NCBI RefSeq assembly: GCF_900112285.1
Contig: NZ_FOKZ01000013.1
Coordinates: forward strand, 62,001 to 126,000
Source of the DNA: Polaromonas sp. OV174
GTDB taxonomy: Bacteria > Pseudomonadota > Gammaproteobacteria > Burkholderiales > Burkholderiaceae_C
DNA: 64,000 nt
Direction of reading: 5' to 3'
Below the pieces are notes generated by a model. That model saw only the letters and a program-made list of their open reading frames with translations. It was not told the DNA's origin and did no database searches. Numbering within the stretch: the first letter of the stretch is position 1; each line of letters begins with the position of its first letter. The position numbers and the translations under genes were made by a program. Shown piece by piece: positions 33,362 through 42,863 of this stretch.

Positions 33362-34315
33362 ATGGAATTCTTCAAAATCCGGCGTGACATTCCGTTTATG
33401 CGGCACGCCCTGGCCTTCAACGTCATCAGCTTTGCGACCTTTGCGCTGGCGGTGTTTTTCCTGTTCTCCCGAGGCTTGCATCTGTCGGTGGAATTCACTG
33501 GCGGTACGCTGATGGAGGTCAGCTACACCCAGGCTGCCGACGTCGGCAAAATCCGGGATACCGTGGCCGACCTTGGCTTCAAGGATGTGCAGGTGCAGAA
33601 TTTCGGCACTTCGCGCGATGTGATGATCCGTTTGCCGGCCCAGAAAGGCGTGAGCACGGCCCAGCAGAGCGAGGCCGTCATGACGGCACTCAAGGCGGCC
33701 AGCCCCGATGTGAATTTGCGCCGTACCGAGTTTGTCGGGCCTCAGGTCGGCGATGAGCTGACGCATGACGGACTGAAGGCTCTGGCCGTGGTGGTCCTGG
33801 GCATCATGATTTACTTGGCATTCCGGTTCGAGTGGAAATATGCCGTTGCGGCCATCATTGCCAACTTGCATGACGTGGTCATTATTCTTGGCTTCTTTGC
33901 TTACTTTCAGTGGGAGTTTTCGCTTCCTGTGCTGGCGGCGATATTGGCGGTACTGGGCTATTCCGTCAACGAGTCGGTGGTTATTTTTGACCGGATCCGC
34001 GAGAACTTTCGTCGTTACCGCAAGATGAATACTGTGGAGATCATTAATAATGCGATCACCTCCACCATCAGCCGTACCATCATTACCCACGGCTCCACCG
34101 AGGTCATGGTGCTGTCCATGCTGTTGTTTGGCGGCCCTACCTTGCATTATTTTGCGCTGGCCCTCACCATCGGAATTCTGTTTGGGATTTACTCATCCGT
34201 ATTCGTGGCTGCATCGATTGCGATGTGGCTGGGCATCAAGCGCGAAGACCTGATCAAAGGGCCTGCAAAGAAAGAAGAAGACCCGAATGATCCCAACGCA
34301 GGTGCTACGGTGTAA
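33362..34315 (+). CDS. secF: Protein translocase subunit SecF
   Basis: This 317-residue partner of SecD has six membrane helices, SVEFTGGTLMEVSY after the first helix and the conserved NESVVIFDRIRENFR in the fourth. It begins at ATG 33362 (MEFFKIRRDIPFM), 38 bp after secD. The C-terminal tail is short and charged. Confidence 0.97.
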   Translation: MEFFKIRRDIPFMRHALAFNVISFATFALAVFFLFSRGLHLSVEFTGGTLMEVSYTQAADVGKIRDTVADLGFKDVQVQNFGTSRDVMIRLPAQKGVSTAQQSEAVMTALKAASPDVNLRRTEFVGPQVGDELTHDGLKALAVVVLGIMIYLAFRFEWKYAVAAIIANLHDVVIILGFFAYFQWEFSLPVLAAILAVLGYSVNESVVIFDRIRENFRRYRKMNTVEIINNAITSTISRTIITHGSTEVMVLSMLLFGGPTLHYFALALTIGILFGIYSSVFVAASIAMWLGIKREDLIKGPAKKEEDPNDPNAGATV

Positions 34316-34343
34316 GCTGTAAGTTATAGCATTCAGGGCGTTT

Positions 34344-36788
34344 GTGGCTCCAAGTAATCAAAAGAACAGTCTTATTGTCGAGCAGGCACGTGCGTTATTT
34401 ACGGAGCGTATAGCGCGCCTGTTGCCCGAGTTGGCGAAAGCCATTGCCGATAACTTGTCGGCCCTGGCTGCCCAGCCTGGCGGTGGACGCGAGCAGCAGG
34501 AACGGCGCGATGCCTTGCTGGCTTATCAAAAGAATGGTGCGGCCTGGGTTCAGTCCACCATTCGCGCCTGGAGCAATGCCCAGGCATCCAGATCGGCTGT
34601 CGTGCCTGCAAGATTGGCTGATACGGACAAACTGGAGCTGATGGGTGATGAGGTGGTGGAGAACAGGATTCTTGCCTCGCGCCTGGCGCTGCGCTTGCTG
34701 GATTTTGCAAGTTGGGAGCTCAATGATCTTCGGTTGCGTGTGCAGAGTCTGGAAGGTCTTTCCGAACTCCACAAGCAGGACATTTTCCGCCCCGAAGTAC
34801 TGGCTCAACATCTGATCGAGCAGTGGGCGCATGTGTCTTTGCCTCAGTCTGCCTGGCTGATGGTGCAGGACCTGGTCCAGAAAAGCATGGCGGAAAGCAT
34901 GCTGGATATCTACCACGCGACCAATGAGTTCCTGGTGCGGCAAGGCGTGATGGTGGAAATCGATCTGCGGCCCCTGGTCAAGCGAACCCCTTCAGCCGTC
35001 ACCACCAATTCGCCTGCGAGCGGCCACGGGGGTCCCGAGTCGCTGCGTGGACAAGTCGGATCGAAAGCTGCTCCGCTCAGTGACTTCGGTCGATCCCAGG
35101 TTTCCGGCATGGGAGCCGCTTCCGGTACAGGCTCACCGTACAACGGCGGCGATATTCGCAGCGGTGTTTCGAGCGCTGCCATGGCGGTCAACAGAGGCAA
35201 GGAAACGGCGGCTCAGACCTCGGGAAACTGGGGCTCGGATCACCCGGTCTATGATGAAACACGCATGGAAACAGCGACCTCGCCCTTGGCGCGGGTGCGC
35301 ATGCGTGCCCAGGGTGTGATGGGCCACCTCAAGCGGCTGCTTTCAAGCCAGGTGTCGGATTTTGAAGAGACGCGTGCCAATCCGGTGTCTCCCCAGCTTG
35401 AGCAGGCCATGGTCAGTGTGCTGCGGGCCGAGGACAGTGGTGCGGAGTCGCCAACCGTGCTCGCCGATGCGCAGGGCCAGGCCTACGGTCAGACCCATGT
35501 GGATCAGGCCATGGGCGCTTTGCGCAAGCGCACCAGCGCGCTGAAGCAGGCGGCTTCCAGTACCTCGGAAAAAGCGACCATTGAAATTGTCGCCCTGATG
35601 TTCCAGAGCATTCTGGCGGAAGACCGCATTCCGGCGGTCATCCGCGTCTGGTTTGCGCGACTCCAAATGCCGGTGTTGCGTGTCGCGATTTCCGAGCCTG
35701 AGTTTTTTGGCTCCCTGCAGCACCCGGCGCGCCGCCTGATTGACCGCATGGGCTCTTGCGTGCTCGGTTTCGATGTCACCGTGGCAGGCGGCATCCTGGA
35801 GTCGGAAATCAAGCGGGTGGTTCAGGTGATTGAGCAATACCCTGAAACTGGGCGCCGCGTGTTTCAGCTGGTCTACGACGAATTTGACAAATTTTTGTCG
35901 AAATTTTTGTCGGAACAAGGCAGTGCTGCGCGTGTGGTGAGTGTGGCTCAGCAGATAGAGCAAAAAGAGACCATGGTGATCCAGTACACCATTGAGATGC
36001 GCAACATGCTCAATGACATGCCGGTACGCGATGATATCCGTGAGTTCCTGTTCAAAATCTGGGCCGAAGTGCTGGCCATTGCCGCGATGAAAAATGGCCC
36101 CCAGCATGCGGAAACCCTCATGTTCAAACGGGCTGCTGCCGACCTGGTGTGGGCCGCCAGTGCCAAACCCAACCGCAGCGATCGTGCCCGTGTCATTGCC
36201 GATCTGCCCAAGTTGCTGCAATTGTTGCGCCTGGGCATGTCCATGCTTGGCTTGGGCGTACCGGTTCAGGATGGCCATTTGAAAGTCATCAGCGACACGC
36301 TGGCAGACGCTTTCATGTCCAAAACTGATGCCATTTCCTTGGAACGGGTAGAGGCCATGGCCCAGCGGCTGACCAATCTGGAGGACTATCTGTCCGATGA
36401 GGATGTCGGCGACCTGCCGCTGGATACGGACAGCCTGGTGACCATGATAGGCATTGATGCGGCGGATATTGAGGTGATTGCCGACGGCGGCAGTCAGCCC
36501 ACGGCAGCCATGCGGGCCTGGGCCAAAGAGTTGCAGTTGGGCACCTGGTTCAGTCTGGACCACAATGGCCAAATCAGCCATGTGCAGTTCGCCTGGTGCA
36601 GCGATCGCCAGCAGTTGCACCTGTTTGCCGCCGCCGACGGCCGCAACTTCCTGATTCAGGCGCGCCGGCTGGCGGCTTACCTGCAAGCCGGCTTGCTGGT
36701 GCCGACCGAAGAAGAGGCGCTCACGGTGCGCGCTACGCGCGATGCGCTGGCCAAGCTGGATGCCAATCCGGAGCGTTTGCTCGGCTAA
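34344..36788 (+). CDS. DUF1631 family protein
   Basis: This 814-residue soluble, mostly helical protein without signal peptide or membrane helix starts at GTG 34344 (VAPSNQKNSLIVEQ). Residues about 210-330 are low in complexity (Gly/Ser-rich). The N-terminal and C-terminal thirds are well structured, with acidic stretches and the blocks QSILAEDRIPAVIRVWFARLQ and HPARRLIDRMG. The family is widespread in beta- and gamma-proteobacteria and has no assigned function that I know of. It follows secF by 28 bp. Confidence 0.8.
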   Translation: MAPSNQKNSLIVEQARALFTERIARLLPELAKAIADNLSALAAQPGGGREQQERRDALLAYQKNGAAWVQSTIRAWSNAQASRSAVVPARLADTDKLELMGDEVVENRILASRLALRLLDFASWELNDLRLRVQSLEGLSELHKQDIFRPEVLAQHLIEQWAHVSLPQSAWLMVQDLVQKSMAESMLDIYHATNEFLVRQGVMVEIDLRPLVKRTPSAVTTNSPASGHGGPESLRGQVGSKAAPLSDFGRSQVSGMGAASGTGSPYNGGDIRSGVSSAAMAVNRGKETAAQTSGNWGSDHPVYDETRMETATSPLARVRMRAQGVMGHLKRLLSSQVSDFEETRANPVSPQLEQAMVSVLRAEDSGAESPTVLADAQGQAYGQTHVDQAMGALRKRTSALKQAASSTSEKATIEIVALMFQSILAEDRIPAVIRVWFARLQMPVLRVAISEPEFFGSLQHPARRLIDRMGSCVLGFDVTVAGGILESEIKRVVQVIEQYPETGRRVFQLVYDEFDKFLSKFLSEQGSAARVVSVAQQIEQKETMVIQYTIEMRNMLNDMPVRDDIREFLFKIWAEVLAIAAMKNGPQHAETLMFKRAAADLVWAASAKPNRSDRARVIADLPKLLQLLRLGMSMLGLGVPVQDGHLKVISDTLADAFMSKTDAISLERVEAMAQRLTNLEDYLSDEDVGDLPLDTDSLVTMIGIDAADIEVIADGGSQPTAAMRAWAKELQLGTWFSLDHNGQISHVQFAWCSDRQQLHLFAAADGRNFLIQARRLAAYLQAGLLVPTEEEALTVRATRDALAKLDANPERLLG

Positions 36789-36811
36789 CGGTCAATTTCG
36801 GGGGGCAAAGC

Positions 36812-37327
36812 TCAGTGGGCGAGACGGAACTCCGTGTCGTCGCAGAGCTCGTCCAGCACCAGCGCATCCGGCTCTTCGCCAAAGCTCCAGTACACCATGA
36901 GGACAATGATTTTCAGGTCGTCCAGCGTCACCGGGTCGCCTGGCGCTGCCATGGCGCGGTCTATGACAATTTCCCGCATGTGCGGCGGCAACACGCCAGA
37001 GGATTCCAGGAAACTGACAAACCCCAGGCTTTGCGCGCCCAAATGCACTTGTTCTGCCACTGAGTAAATGCGCAGGCTGTTGGCCGATTGCGCTTGAATG
37101 CCTGGCCCTACGCTGGCGGGCTGACTACCGTCCGCCAAGGCTTTGGCCGGCAGGCCTGTCTGCGTGCCTTGTGCGGCGATGTTCAGACCGTCCAGCCACA
37201 CCAGCGCCGCCTGGATTTCTTCGGCCTCGAATCCTGCGGCAGTGAGTTTGCGCCCCAGCCGCTGAAATTCGGGGCAGGCATCACCTTGCCAGTAATTCTC
37301 GTAAACGTAGACCAAGACTTCAAACAT
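36812..37327 (-). CDS. smg: Smg family protein (DUF494)
   Basis: This 171-residue cytosolic protein begins MFEVLVYVYENYWQGDACPE, diagnostic of Smg, and ends with ALVLDELCDDTEFRLAH. It is usually found next to dprA and def/fmt; its function is poorly defined. The middle (Gln/Ala/Gly-rich, about 53-80) is an expanded linker compared with the roughly 157-residue E. coli protein. It follows dprA by 64 bp on the same strand. Confidence 0.92.
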   Translation of the reverse strand: MFEVLVYVYENYWQGDACPEFQRLGRKLTAAGFEAEEIQAALVWLDGLNIAAQGTQTGLPAKALADGSQPASVGPGIQAQSANSLRIYSVAEQVHLGAQSLGFVSFLESSGVLPPHMREIVIDRAMAAPGDPVTLDDLKIIVLMVYWSFGEEPDALVLDELCDDTEFRLAH

Positions 37328-37391
37328 GTAATCAATATAACGCAGATGAGGGCGGCGGTGTCAGCCAGCCCGGGAAGGCCGCGTTGGGCTG

Positions 37392-38561
37392 TCAGCTCGC
37401 CGCCAGGCGCTGAAACAGGCCACCCGGCAGGCGCGCGACCTGGCCGCTGAGCTCGAGCTCCAGCAGCCGCGCTTGCAGCCGGGCGGTTTCCAGCCCGCAT
37501 CGGGCCTGCAAGGCGTCCAGGCTGACGGCATCAAAGCCCAGCGCCGCCAGCAGCGGGTCATGGTCGTCGGACGGCTGCGCCAGCGGATCGGTGTGGTCCG
37601 CGCTCTGGACGGAGCCCAGGGGCAGGCGTAGCTCTTCGAGCACGTCTTGCGCCAGCTCCACCAGCTTGGCGCCCTGTTTGATCAGCGCATGGCAGCCGCG
37701 CGACTGCGGCGAGTGGATGGAGCCGGGAATGGCAAAGACCTCTTTGCCCTGTTCGGCCGCCAGACGGGCCGTGATGAGCGAACCCGATTGCAGCGCGGCT
37801 TCGACCACCAGCGTGCCCCGCGACAGCCCCGAGATGATGCGGTTGCGCTTTGGGAAATTGGCCATCAGCGGCGGTGTTCCGAGCGGAAACTCGCTGATGA
37901 GCATGCCCTGCTTGGCAATCCGGTGCGCCAGGGCCAGGTGTTTTTTGGGATAAACCCGGTCCAGCCCGGTGCCGACCACGGCAATCGTGTCGCCGCCGCC
38001 CAACAGGGCGCCATCATGGGCCGCGCCATCTATGCCCAGCGCCAGGCCAGACACCACGCACAGGCCGGCGCTGCCAAAGGCCTTGGCAAATTGCCTGGCG
38101 TTCGCTTCACCCTGCGGCGTGGGGTTGCGGCTGCCCACGATGGCTAAATTGATTGCTACTGTTTTGGTAGCTGTATGCGCTTGAATGGCAAGGGTTCCAA
38201 GCATATAAAGCATCAAGGGTGGGTCTTCGATGTCGAGCAGGGTGGCCGGATAAGCGGCGTCGCCCAGGCTGACGACGCGCCTGTCTTCGCCGGCCTGCAG
38301 CCAGTTCTGCGTGGTTTGCAGCAGGGCCGCCAGGGCCGGCGGTTCGGTTTGCAGGGCGCTGGCCAGTGCCTCGGAGCCGAGTTGCCGCAGGGTTGTTGCG
38401 CTTTGCTCAAAAATGGCTTGTGCCGAGCCGAAACTCGCCAGCAGCTTGCGTGCCGTGGCATTGCCCACGCCGGGAGACAGGGTCAGCCTTAGCCAGGCTT
38501 GAAGTTCTTGAGAGTCCACGGGGCTATGGCTTTTAGCAGGACGCGGGCCTGATATGAGCAA
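37392..38561 (-). CDS. dprA: DNA-processing protein DprA
   Basis: DprA binds incoming single-stranded DNA and loads RecA during natural transformation. The 389-residue protein has an N-terminal SAM-like region, the Rossmann core (IVGSRNPTPQGE, SGLALGIDGAAHDGAL, LISEFPLGTPP, FPKRNRIISGLS) and a C-terminal winged-helix-like domain. The linker before IVGSRNP (residues about 119-138) is encoded by a family-B repeat at 38148-38205, so it is longer than usual. It lies 32 bp after the LysM gene. Confidence 0.94.
   Translation of the reverse strand: MLISGPRPAKSHSPVDSQELQAWLRLTLSPGVGNATARKLLASFGSAQAIFEQSATTLRQLGSEALASALQTEPPALAALLQTTQNWLQAGEDRRVVSLGDAAYPATLLDIEDPPLMLYMLGTLAIQAHTATKTVAINLAIVGSRNPTPQGEANARQFAKAFGSAGLCVVSGLALGIDGAAHDGALLGGGDTIAVVGTGLDRVYPKKHLALAHRIAKQGMLISEFPLGTPPLMANFPKRNRIISGLSRGTLVVEAALQSGSLITARLAAEQGKEVFAIPGSIHSPQSRGCHALIKQGAKLVELAQDVLEELRLPLGSVQSADHTDPLAQPSDDHDPLLAALGFDAVSLDALQARCGLETARLQARLLELELSGQVARLPGGLFQRLAAS
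38148..38205 (-). repeat. Dispersed repeat, family B, inside dprA
   Basis: On the + strand it reads TTGATTGCTACTG, TTTTGGTAGCTG, TGCGCTTGAATGGCAAGG and TTCCAAGC, which follows the family-B order. It stays in frame and encodes the loop before the conserved VGSRNP motif. Confidence 0.6.
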
Positions 38562-38593
38562 ACATCAAAGGCCAGGCCCGCCGCTGCTCAAGC

Positions 38594-39811
38594 TCAATTC
38601 GGATTGACGAAGCGGTCACCGACCTTGACCCCATCGGTCACTTGCAGGACTAGCGCATAAGACAGGTTCTCAAAGGTGCGAAACACCATCATCAGTCCGT
38701 TGCGTTCGTTGGGCAGCTTGAGCTGGGGGCGGGCGCTATCCGTCTTGTCCTGCAGGCGCTGGCCGTCCTTGACGATGGCCATCACATGGCCACGTTCCAG
38801 TCCATCTTGGGTGCCGCGGTTGATCACGACGACCTGGTTTTCTGCCGCAAAGGCCACGGCGCTGCCGTAGACCGAAACGATCTGGCCATTGATGGGGCTG
38901 GCCGGCGCGTGCGGTACGTAGCTGCGCAATTCACGCGGTGGCTCGGGCAGCAGGCGGTCGCCGACCCACATTTCTTCCTTGGTGGCCACGATGTCTATGG
39001 TGGCCGGCACGATGTCGGTGGCCGCTTGGCCTTCGACCTGCACCATGGATTCTCCGCGCACCAGCTCGGCCTTGCCCACATACTGGGCCTCATAACCCAG
39101 GATTTTCTGCGTGCTCGGGTCTTTCAGTGGCGTGGCATTGCGAAACACCCGGAAATCCAGCGGCTCGCCTTTGGCGTCGCTCAGTGGCTTGCCGGTGGCC
39201 TTGCCGCCCACGTACTCGCCGCGCGCGTAAGCCCGGTCGCCACGGCTGAGCAGCACCCTGCCCTCCTGTGCGGCCACAATCCGTGGCGCCCGCGAAAACG
39301 TGGCTTCATCGACGATCAAGGCTTCGGCCAGAAAGGGTTCAATGATCTGGGACGATAGTGTGGGAATGGAAGCATCGGTCAGTGATTGCGAGCGGGTACG
39401 GGGCGAGAGCCGTATGGTGTCGGTGGGCGGGCCGTCCTGGCTGGCCTGGCGCGTGCGCAAGATGGCCCGGCCATTGGACTTGTCCAGATAGAGCTGTTGG
39501 CCGGGGTAAATCCGGTGCGGGTTGCTGATGTCTTGCAGGTTCATGCCCCACAGCTCTGGCCAGCGCCAAGGGCTTTTGAGGAACAGGCCGGAAATGGCCC
39601 ATAGTGTGTCGCCCCGTTTCACGCTATAGCTGTCGGGTGCATTGGGGGCCAGCTCGGCCAGCGGAATACCGAGTTCGGCCACCTGGGCGGCTGTGGCCTT
39701 TTGCCCGGCAGTGACGGGGAAGTTCTGTGCATGCAGGCCAACGCTCCCGCCCAGGAGAGCGACGGCGGCGGCGATTGAAATAGGCGTGAAACGACCAAAG
39801 ATAGAAGGCAT
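38594..39811 (-). CDS. Exported LysM-domain protein
   Basis: This 405-residue protein has a signal peptide (about 1-28, cleavage near LHA-QN) and one LysM domain (about 60-115; YSVKRGDTLWAISGLFLKSPWRWPELW). The LysM probably binds peptidoglycan. The remaining 290 residues form a beta-rich domain of unknown function. It heads the LysM-dprA-smg series and diverges from def, the usual order in this group. Confidence 0.9.
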   Translation of the reverse strand: MPSIFGRFTPISIAAAVALLGGSVGLHAQNFPVTAGQKATAAQVAELGIPLAELAPNAPDSYSVKRGDTLWAISGLFLKSPWRWPELWGMNLQDISNPHRIYPGQQLYLDKSNGRAILRTRQASQDGPPTDTIRLSPRTRSQSLTDASIPTLSSQIIEPFLAEALIVDEATFSRAPRIVAAQEGRVLLSRGDRAYARGEYVGGKATGKPLSDAKGEPLDFRVFRNATPLKDPSTQKILGYEAQYVGKAELVRGESMVQVEGQAATDIVPATIDIVATKEEMWVGDRLLPEPPRELRSYVPHAPASPINGQIVSVYGSAVAFAAENQVVVINRGTQDGLERGHVMAIVKDGQRLQDKTDSARPQLKLPNERNGLMMVFRTFENLSYALVLQVTDGVKVGDRFVNPN

Positions 39812-39998
39812 ATATGAGTGCTTTTGGGGCTGAGGCGCTTACATTTTGACTAAAAAATCGTATTTCGTAGTATTTGTATCTTGAGAAATCACGAACGATT
39901 CTGTACTTAAGCCCTTGATTAAGCAACGTTTACGCGATTCTGAGATTATTGAAACGATTAAAAACCGAGAAAAGTGGCGAAAATAGCGACTTCTCTCC
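39812..39998. promoter_or_regulatory. A/T-rich divergent promoter region, LysM gene / def
   Basis: The 187-bp gap is clearly A/T-rich relative to its surroundings and must contain promoters for both directions. A possible minus-strand -35 TTGCTT with a TACAGAAT -10 lies near 39899-39928. ACGATT occurs twice and CGATTCT twice. No strong plus-strand pair was found, and def has no clear ribosome site. Confidence 0.4.
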
Positions 39999-40529
39999 AT
40001 GTCACCCATGAATCCACTCACCATTCTTCGTTATCCTGATCCGCGCCTGCACACGGTTGCCAAGCCTGTGGCCGCTATTGATGCGCGTATTCGCCAACTG
40101 GCCAGCGCCATGTTCGAGACCATGTATGAGGCCGCTGGCATAGGCCTGGCGGCCACCCAGGTGGACATGCATGAACGCCTGATCGTGATTGACGTGAGCG
40201 AAGACCACGACCAGCCGCTGGTGTTGATCAACCCCGAGATCGTTTGGGCCAGCGCCGAAACCCGCTTGGGCGAAGAGGGCTGTTTATCGGTGCCTGGGAT
40301 TTACGACGGCGTGGAGCGCTCGATTGCCGTCAAGGTGCAGGCGCTGGATCTGGACGGCAAACTGCAGGTCCATGAGGCCGAAGGCATGCTGGCGGTCTGC
40401 ATCCAGCATGAAATGGACCATTTGATGGGCAAGGTGTTCGTGGAATACCTGTCCCCCTTGAAGCGCAACCGCATCAAGACCAAGTTGATCAAGCAGAAAA
40501 AAGACGAAGAGCGCGACGCCGTACGCTGA
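39999..40529 (+). CDS. def: Peptide deformylase
   Basis: It removes the N-formyl group from nascent proteins. The 176-residue metalloenzyme has all three motifs: GIGLAATQ (47-54), EGCLSVP (metal ligand C95) and QHEMDHL (H137, E138, H141). A second ATG lies nine bases in (40008) and may be the real start. It precedes fmt in the conserved def-fmt order. Confidence 0.96.
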   Translation: MSPMNPLTILRYPDPRLHTVAKPVAAIDARIRQLASAMFETMYEAAGIGLAATQVDMHERLIVIDVSEDHDQPLVLINPEIVWASAETRLGEEGCLSVPGIYDGVERSIAVKVQALDLDGKLQVHEAEGMLAVCIQHEMDHLMGKVFVEYLSPLKRNRIKTKLIKQKKDEERDAVR

Positions 40530-40597
40530 CGCCGGCCTGAGGGGTTTTTCATCGCGCCGGCCTGGCGCGGGGCGGCGACTCTCTAGAATCAGGCCCC

Positions 40598-41581
40598 ATG
40601 CGCGTTATTTTTGCCGGTACCCCTGAATTTGCCCGTGTGGCGCTTGCAAAACTGCACGCCGCCGGCTTTGATATCCCCCTGGTGCTGACGCAGCCGGACC
40701 GCCCCGCCGGTCGTGGCATGAAGTTGCAGGCCTCTGCGGTCAAGCAGTGGGCCGAAAGCCAGAACATCCCGGTCGCGCAGCCGCGCAGCTTGCGTCTCGA
40801 TGGCAAATACCCCGAAGACGCCGCAGCCGCCCGCGCGGCGATTCAAGCGGCGCGGGCCGATGTCATGGTGGTGGCGGCTTACGGTCTGATCCTGCCGCAG
40901 TGGGTGCTTGATGCACCCAGGCTGGGTTGCCTGAATATCCATGCGTCCCTGCTGCCGCGCTGGCGCGGCGCCGCGCCGATTCACCGCGCCATCGAGGCCG
41001 GTGACCTGGAGACCGGCGTCACCATCATGCAGATGGACGCGGGGCTGGACACCGGCGACATGTTGTTGCGCGAAAAACTGGCGATCGCCCCCGAGGACAC
41101 CACGGGCACGCTGCACGACAAGTTGGCGGCGCTGGGCGGACAGATGATTGTGGCGGCCCTCGAGTTGGCGGCCCGCGGCGAATTGCTGGCGACAAAGCAG
41201 ACCGAGCAGGGTGTGAGCTATGCCCACAAGATAGACAAGGCCGAGGCGCTGATCGACTGGCGCCAGCCGGCGGCCGTCATAGCGCGCCGCATGCGCGCCT
41301 TCAATCCCACGCCCGGCACCGCCAGCACGCTGGACGGTGTCGCGGTAAAGCTTTTCAGCTCTTATATTGATAGCTGTCTGCGCGCGTCTGATAAGGCTCC
41401 TGGCACGATTTTGCTTGCGGATGCTGAGGGTGTCGCGGTGCAGTGTGGCGAGGGCGTGCTGCGCCTCACCGAGCTGCAGCGCACCGGCGGCAAGCGGCTG
41501 CCGGTGGCCGACTTTCTACGCGGGATCGCGCTGACGCCTGGCATGGTGCTGGGCCGTCCGGTCGCCGGAAGCGCGCCTTGA
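40598..41581 (+). CDS. fmt: Methionyl-tRNA formyltransferase
   Basis: It formylates initiator Met-tRNA using 10-formyl-tetrahydrofolate. The 327-residue protein begins [12 protein letters not shown]. It has the catalytic/formyl-folate region [20 protein letters not shown] and AGLDTGDML, and a C-terminal OB-like tRNA-binding domain. Residues about 255-269 ([14 protein letters not shown]) are encoded by a family-B repeat at 41361-41403. It lies 68 bp after def. Confidence 0.96.
   Translation: MRVIFAGTPEFARVALAKLHAAGFDIPLVLTQPDRPAGRGMKLQASAVKQWAESQNIPVAQPRSLRLDGKYPEDAAAARAAIQAARADVMVVAAYGLILPQWVLDAPRLGCLNIHASLLPRWRGAAPIHRAIEAGDLETGVTIMQMDAGLDTGDMLLREKLAIAPEDTTGTLHDKLAALGGQMIVAALELAARGELLATKQTEQGVSYAHKIDKAEALIDWRQPAAVIARRMRAFNPTPGTASTLDGVAVKLFSSYIDSCLRASDKAPGTILLADAEGVAVQCGEGVLRLTELQRTGGKRLPVADFLRGIALTPGMVLGRPVAGSAP
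41361..41403 (+). repeat. Dispersed repeat, family B, inside fmt
   Basis: TTATATTGATAGCTGTCTGCGCGC followed by GATAAGGCTCCTGGC matches the ATAGCTGC/GCGC/AAGGCTCCTGGC order of other copies. It is read in frame in the C-terminal domain of Fmt. Confidence 0.6.
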
Positions 41582-41592
41582 AACCTGTCTTG

Positions 41593-42363
41593 ATGCCGCA
41601 AGCGACCCAGCCCCGGCTGGCGCAATGGCGCGCCAGCCTGAGCGACCCGGACCTGCGCGCCGGCGCCCGCGACATGATGGGCATGTCCATAGGCGTGGCG
41701 GCCTGGGGGCTGGTGACCGGCGTGGCCATGATCAAGGGCGGCATGGGCGTCTGGATGTCGCTGCTCATGTCGCTGCTGGTCTATGCCGGCAGTGCCCAAC
41801 TGGCGGTCATGCCTATGCTGACCGCTGGCGCGCCGCTGTGGGTGATCTGGTTTACCGCCGCCTGCGTGAATGTGCGCTTCATTATTTTCAGTGCGGTCTG
41901 GCGCGCCCACTTTGGCCACTTTTCGCGTTTCAAGCGCTGCCTGCTGGGCTATCTGAGCGGCGACGTCACCTACATCATGTTTTCCCAGCGTTACCCGGAC
42001 GGCAAACCGGGACGCGGGCAGATTCCCTACTTTCTGGGCGCCTCCCTGCTCAACTGGAGCGCCTGGCACATTTCCTCGATCGCCGGTATTTTTCTGGCCA
42101 ATGTGTTGCCGGTGCAATGGGGTCTGGGTTTTGCCGGTGTGCTGGCCTTGATGGGCGTGCTGTGTTCCATGCTGGTGGACCGCGCCACCTGGCTGGCCCT
42201 GGGCGTGGCGGCCAGCGCCGCGCTGGCGGCTTATGCCCTGCCGCTGCGCCTGAACATCCTGGTGGCGATTGCCGCGGCCATGGTGATTGGCCTGATCATC
42301 GAGGCGACCGACAAGGCCTTGCGCAACACGCCAGTGACTATTGACGAGGTACCGCACGAATGA
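41593..42363 (+). CDS. azlC: Branched-chain amino acid exporter, large subunit (AzlC family)
   Basis: This 256-residue inner-membrane protein has about seven hydrophobic segments. MMGMSIGVAAWGLVTGVAM and LVYAGSAQLAVMPM are typical of AzlC/YgaZ. With AzlD it exports branched-chain amino acids or analogues. The ATG at 41593 is preferred; a TTG at 41578 would overlap the fmt stop. It overlaps azlD by ATGA. Confidence 0.92.
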   Translation: MPQATQPRLAQWRASLSDPDLRAGARDMMGMSIGVAAWGLVTGVAMIKGGMGVWMSLLMSLLVYAGSAQLAVMPMLTAGAPLWVIWFTAACVNVRFIIFSAVWRAHFGHFSRFKRCLLGYLSGDVTYIMFSQRYPDGKPGRGQIPYFLGASLLNWSAWHISSIAGIFLANVLPVQWGLGFAGVLALMGVLCSMLVDRATWLALGVAASAALAAYALPLRLNILVAIAAAMVIGLIIEATDKALRNTPVTIDEVPHE

Positions 42364-42689
42364 GCGATTGGGAAACCGTGCTGGCCATCCTGGGAATGGC
42401 GGTGGTCACGCTGCTGACGCGCTGCTTTTTCCTGATCCCGGACAAGGAGGTGCGCTTGCCCGAGTGGCTGCGCCGCAGCCTGCGTTATGCGCCGCTGGCC
42501 GCCCTGGGTGCTGTGCTGGCGCCCGAAATCCTGATGCGTGACGGCCAGCTGCTGAACACTCTGATGGATGCGCGCCTGCCGGCGGCGGCCCTGGCCATGG
42601 GTTTTTACTTCTGGAAACGCAGCATTCTGGGCACCATAGTCACCGGCATGCTGGTTTACCTGCCGCTGCACATAGGCCTGGGCTGGTAG
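42360..42689 (+). CDS. azlD: Branched-chain amino acid exporter, small subunit (AzlD family)
   Basis: This 109-residue protein has four hydrophobic helices and the AzlD/YgaH pattern LAILGMAVVTLLTRCFFL, followed by WLRRSLRYAPLAALGAVLAPE. Its start overlaps the azlC stop (ATGA), so the two are made together. Confidence 0.92.
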   Translation: MSDWETVLAILGMAVVTLLTRCFFLIPDKEVRLPEWLRRSLRYAPLAALGAVLAPEILMRDGQLLNTLMDARLPAAALAMGFYFWKRSILGTIVTGMLVYLPLHIGLGW

Positions 42690-42693
42690 GACT

Positions 42694-42750
42694 GGCCCCC
42701 ACGCTCCGCCGCTGCGCCTGCGGCCCGGCGGAGCCGGTTCCGCGGCCCCA
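42694..42750 (+). repeat. GC-rich dispersed repeat, family A (short copy, core missing)
   Basis: GCCCCCACGCTCCGCCGCTGCGCCTGCGGCCCGG-type sequence continues into CGGAGCCGGTTCCGCGGCCCC, so the two outer parts of family A are present but the C-run/G-run palindrome is absent. Confidence 0.65.
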
Positions 42751-42816
42751 GCTTGCTTTGAGATCGTAAACACGTTCTTAGGGACTCGGGTTGTGTGCGG
42801 CCACCTACAATTTGAG

Positions 42817-42852
42817 GCTTTGGGCGCTGGGCCCCAAAGCTTTTTCCCTTTT
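42817..42852 (+). terminator. Terminator-like hairpin immediately before pgk
   Basis: GCTTTGGG (42817-42824) pairs perfectly with CCCAAAGC (42833-42840), followed by TTTTTCCCTTTT. The pgk ATG is only 12 bp further, so either pgk is transcribed through it (attenuation or a leader hairpin) or a promoter I cannot see is present. It could equally end azlCD transcripts. A TACAAT element at 42806-42811 lies just upstream. Confidence 0.65.
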
Positions 42853-42863
42853 GTGAGCCATCC

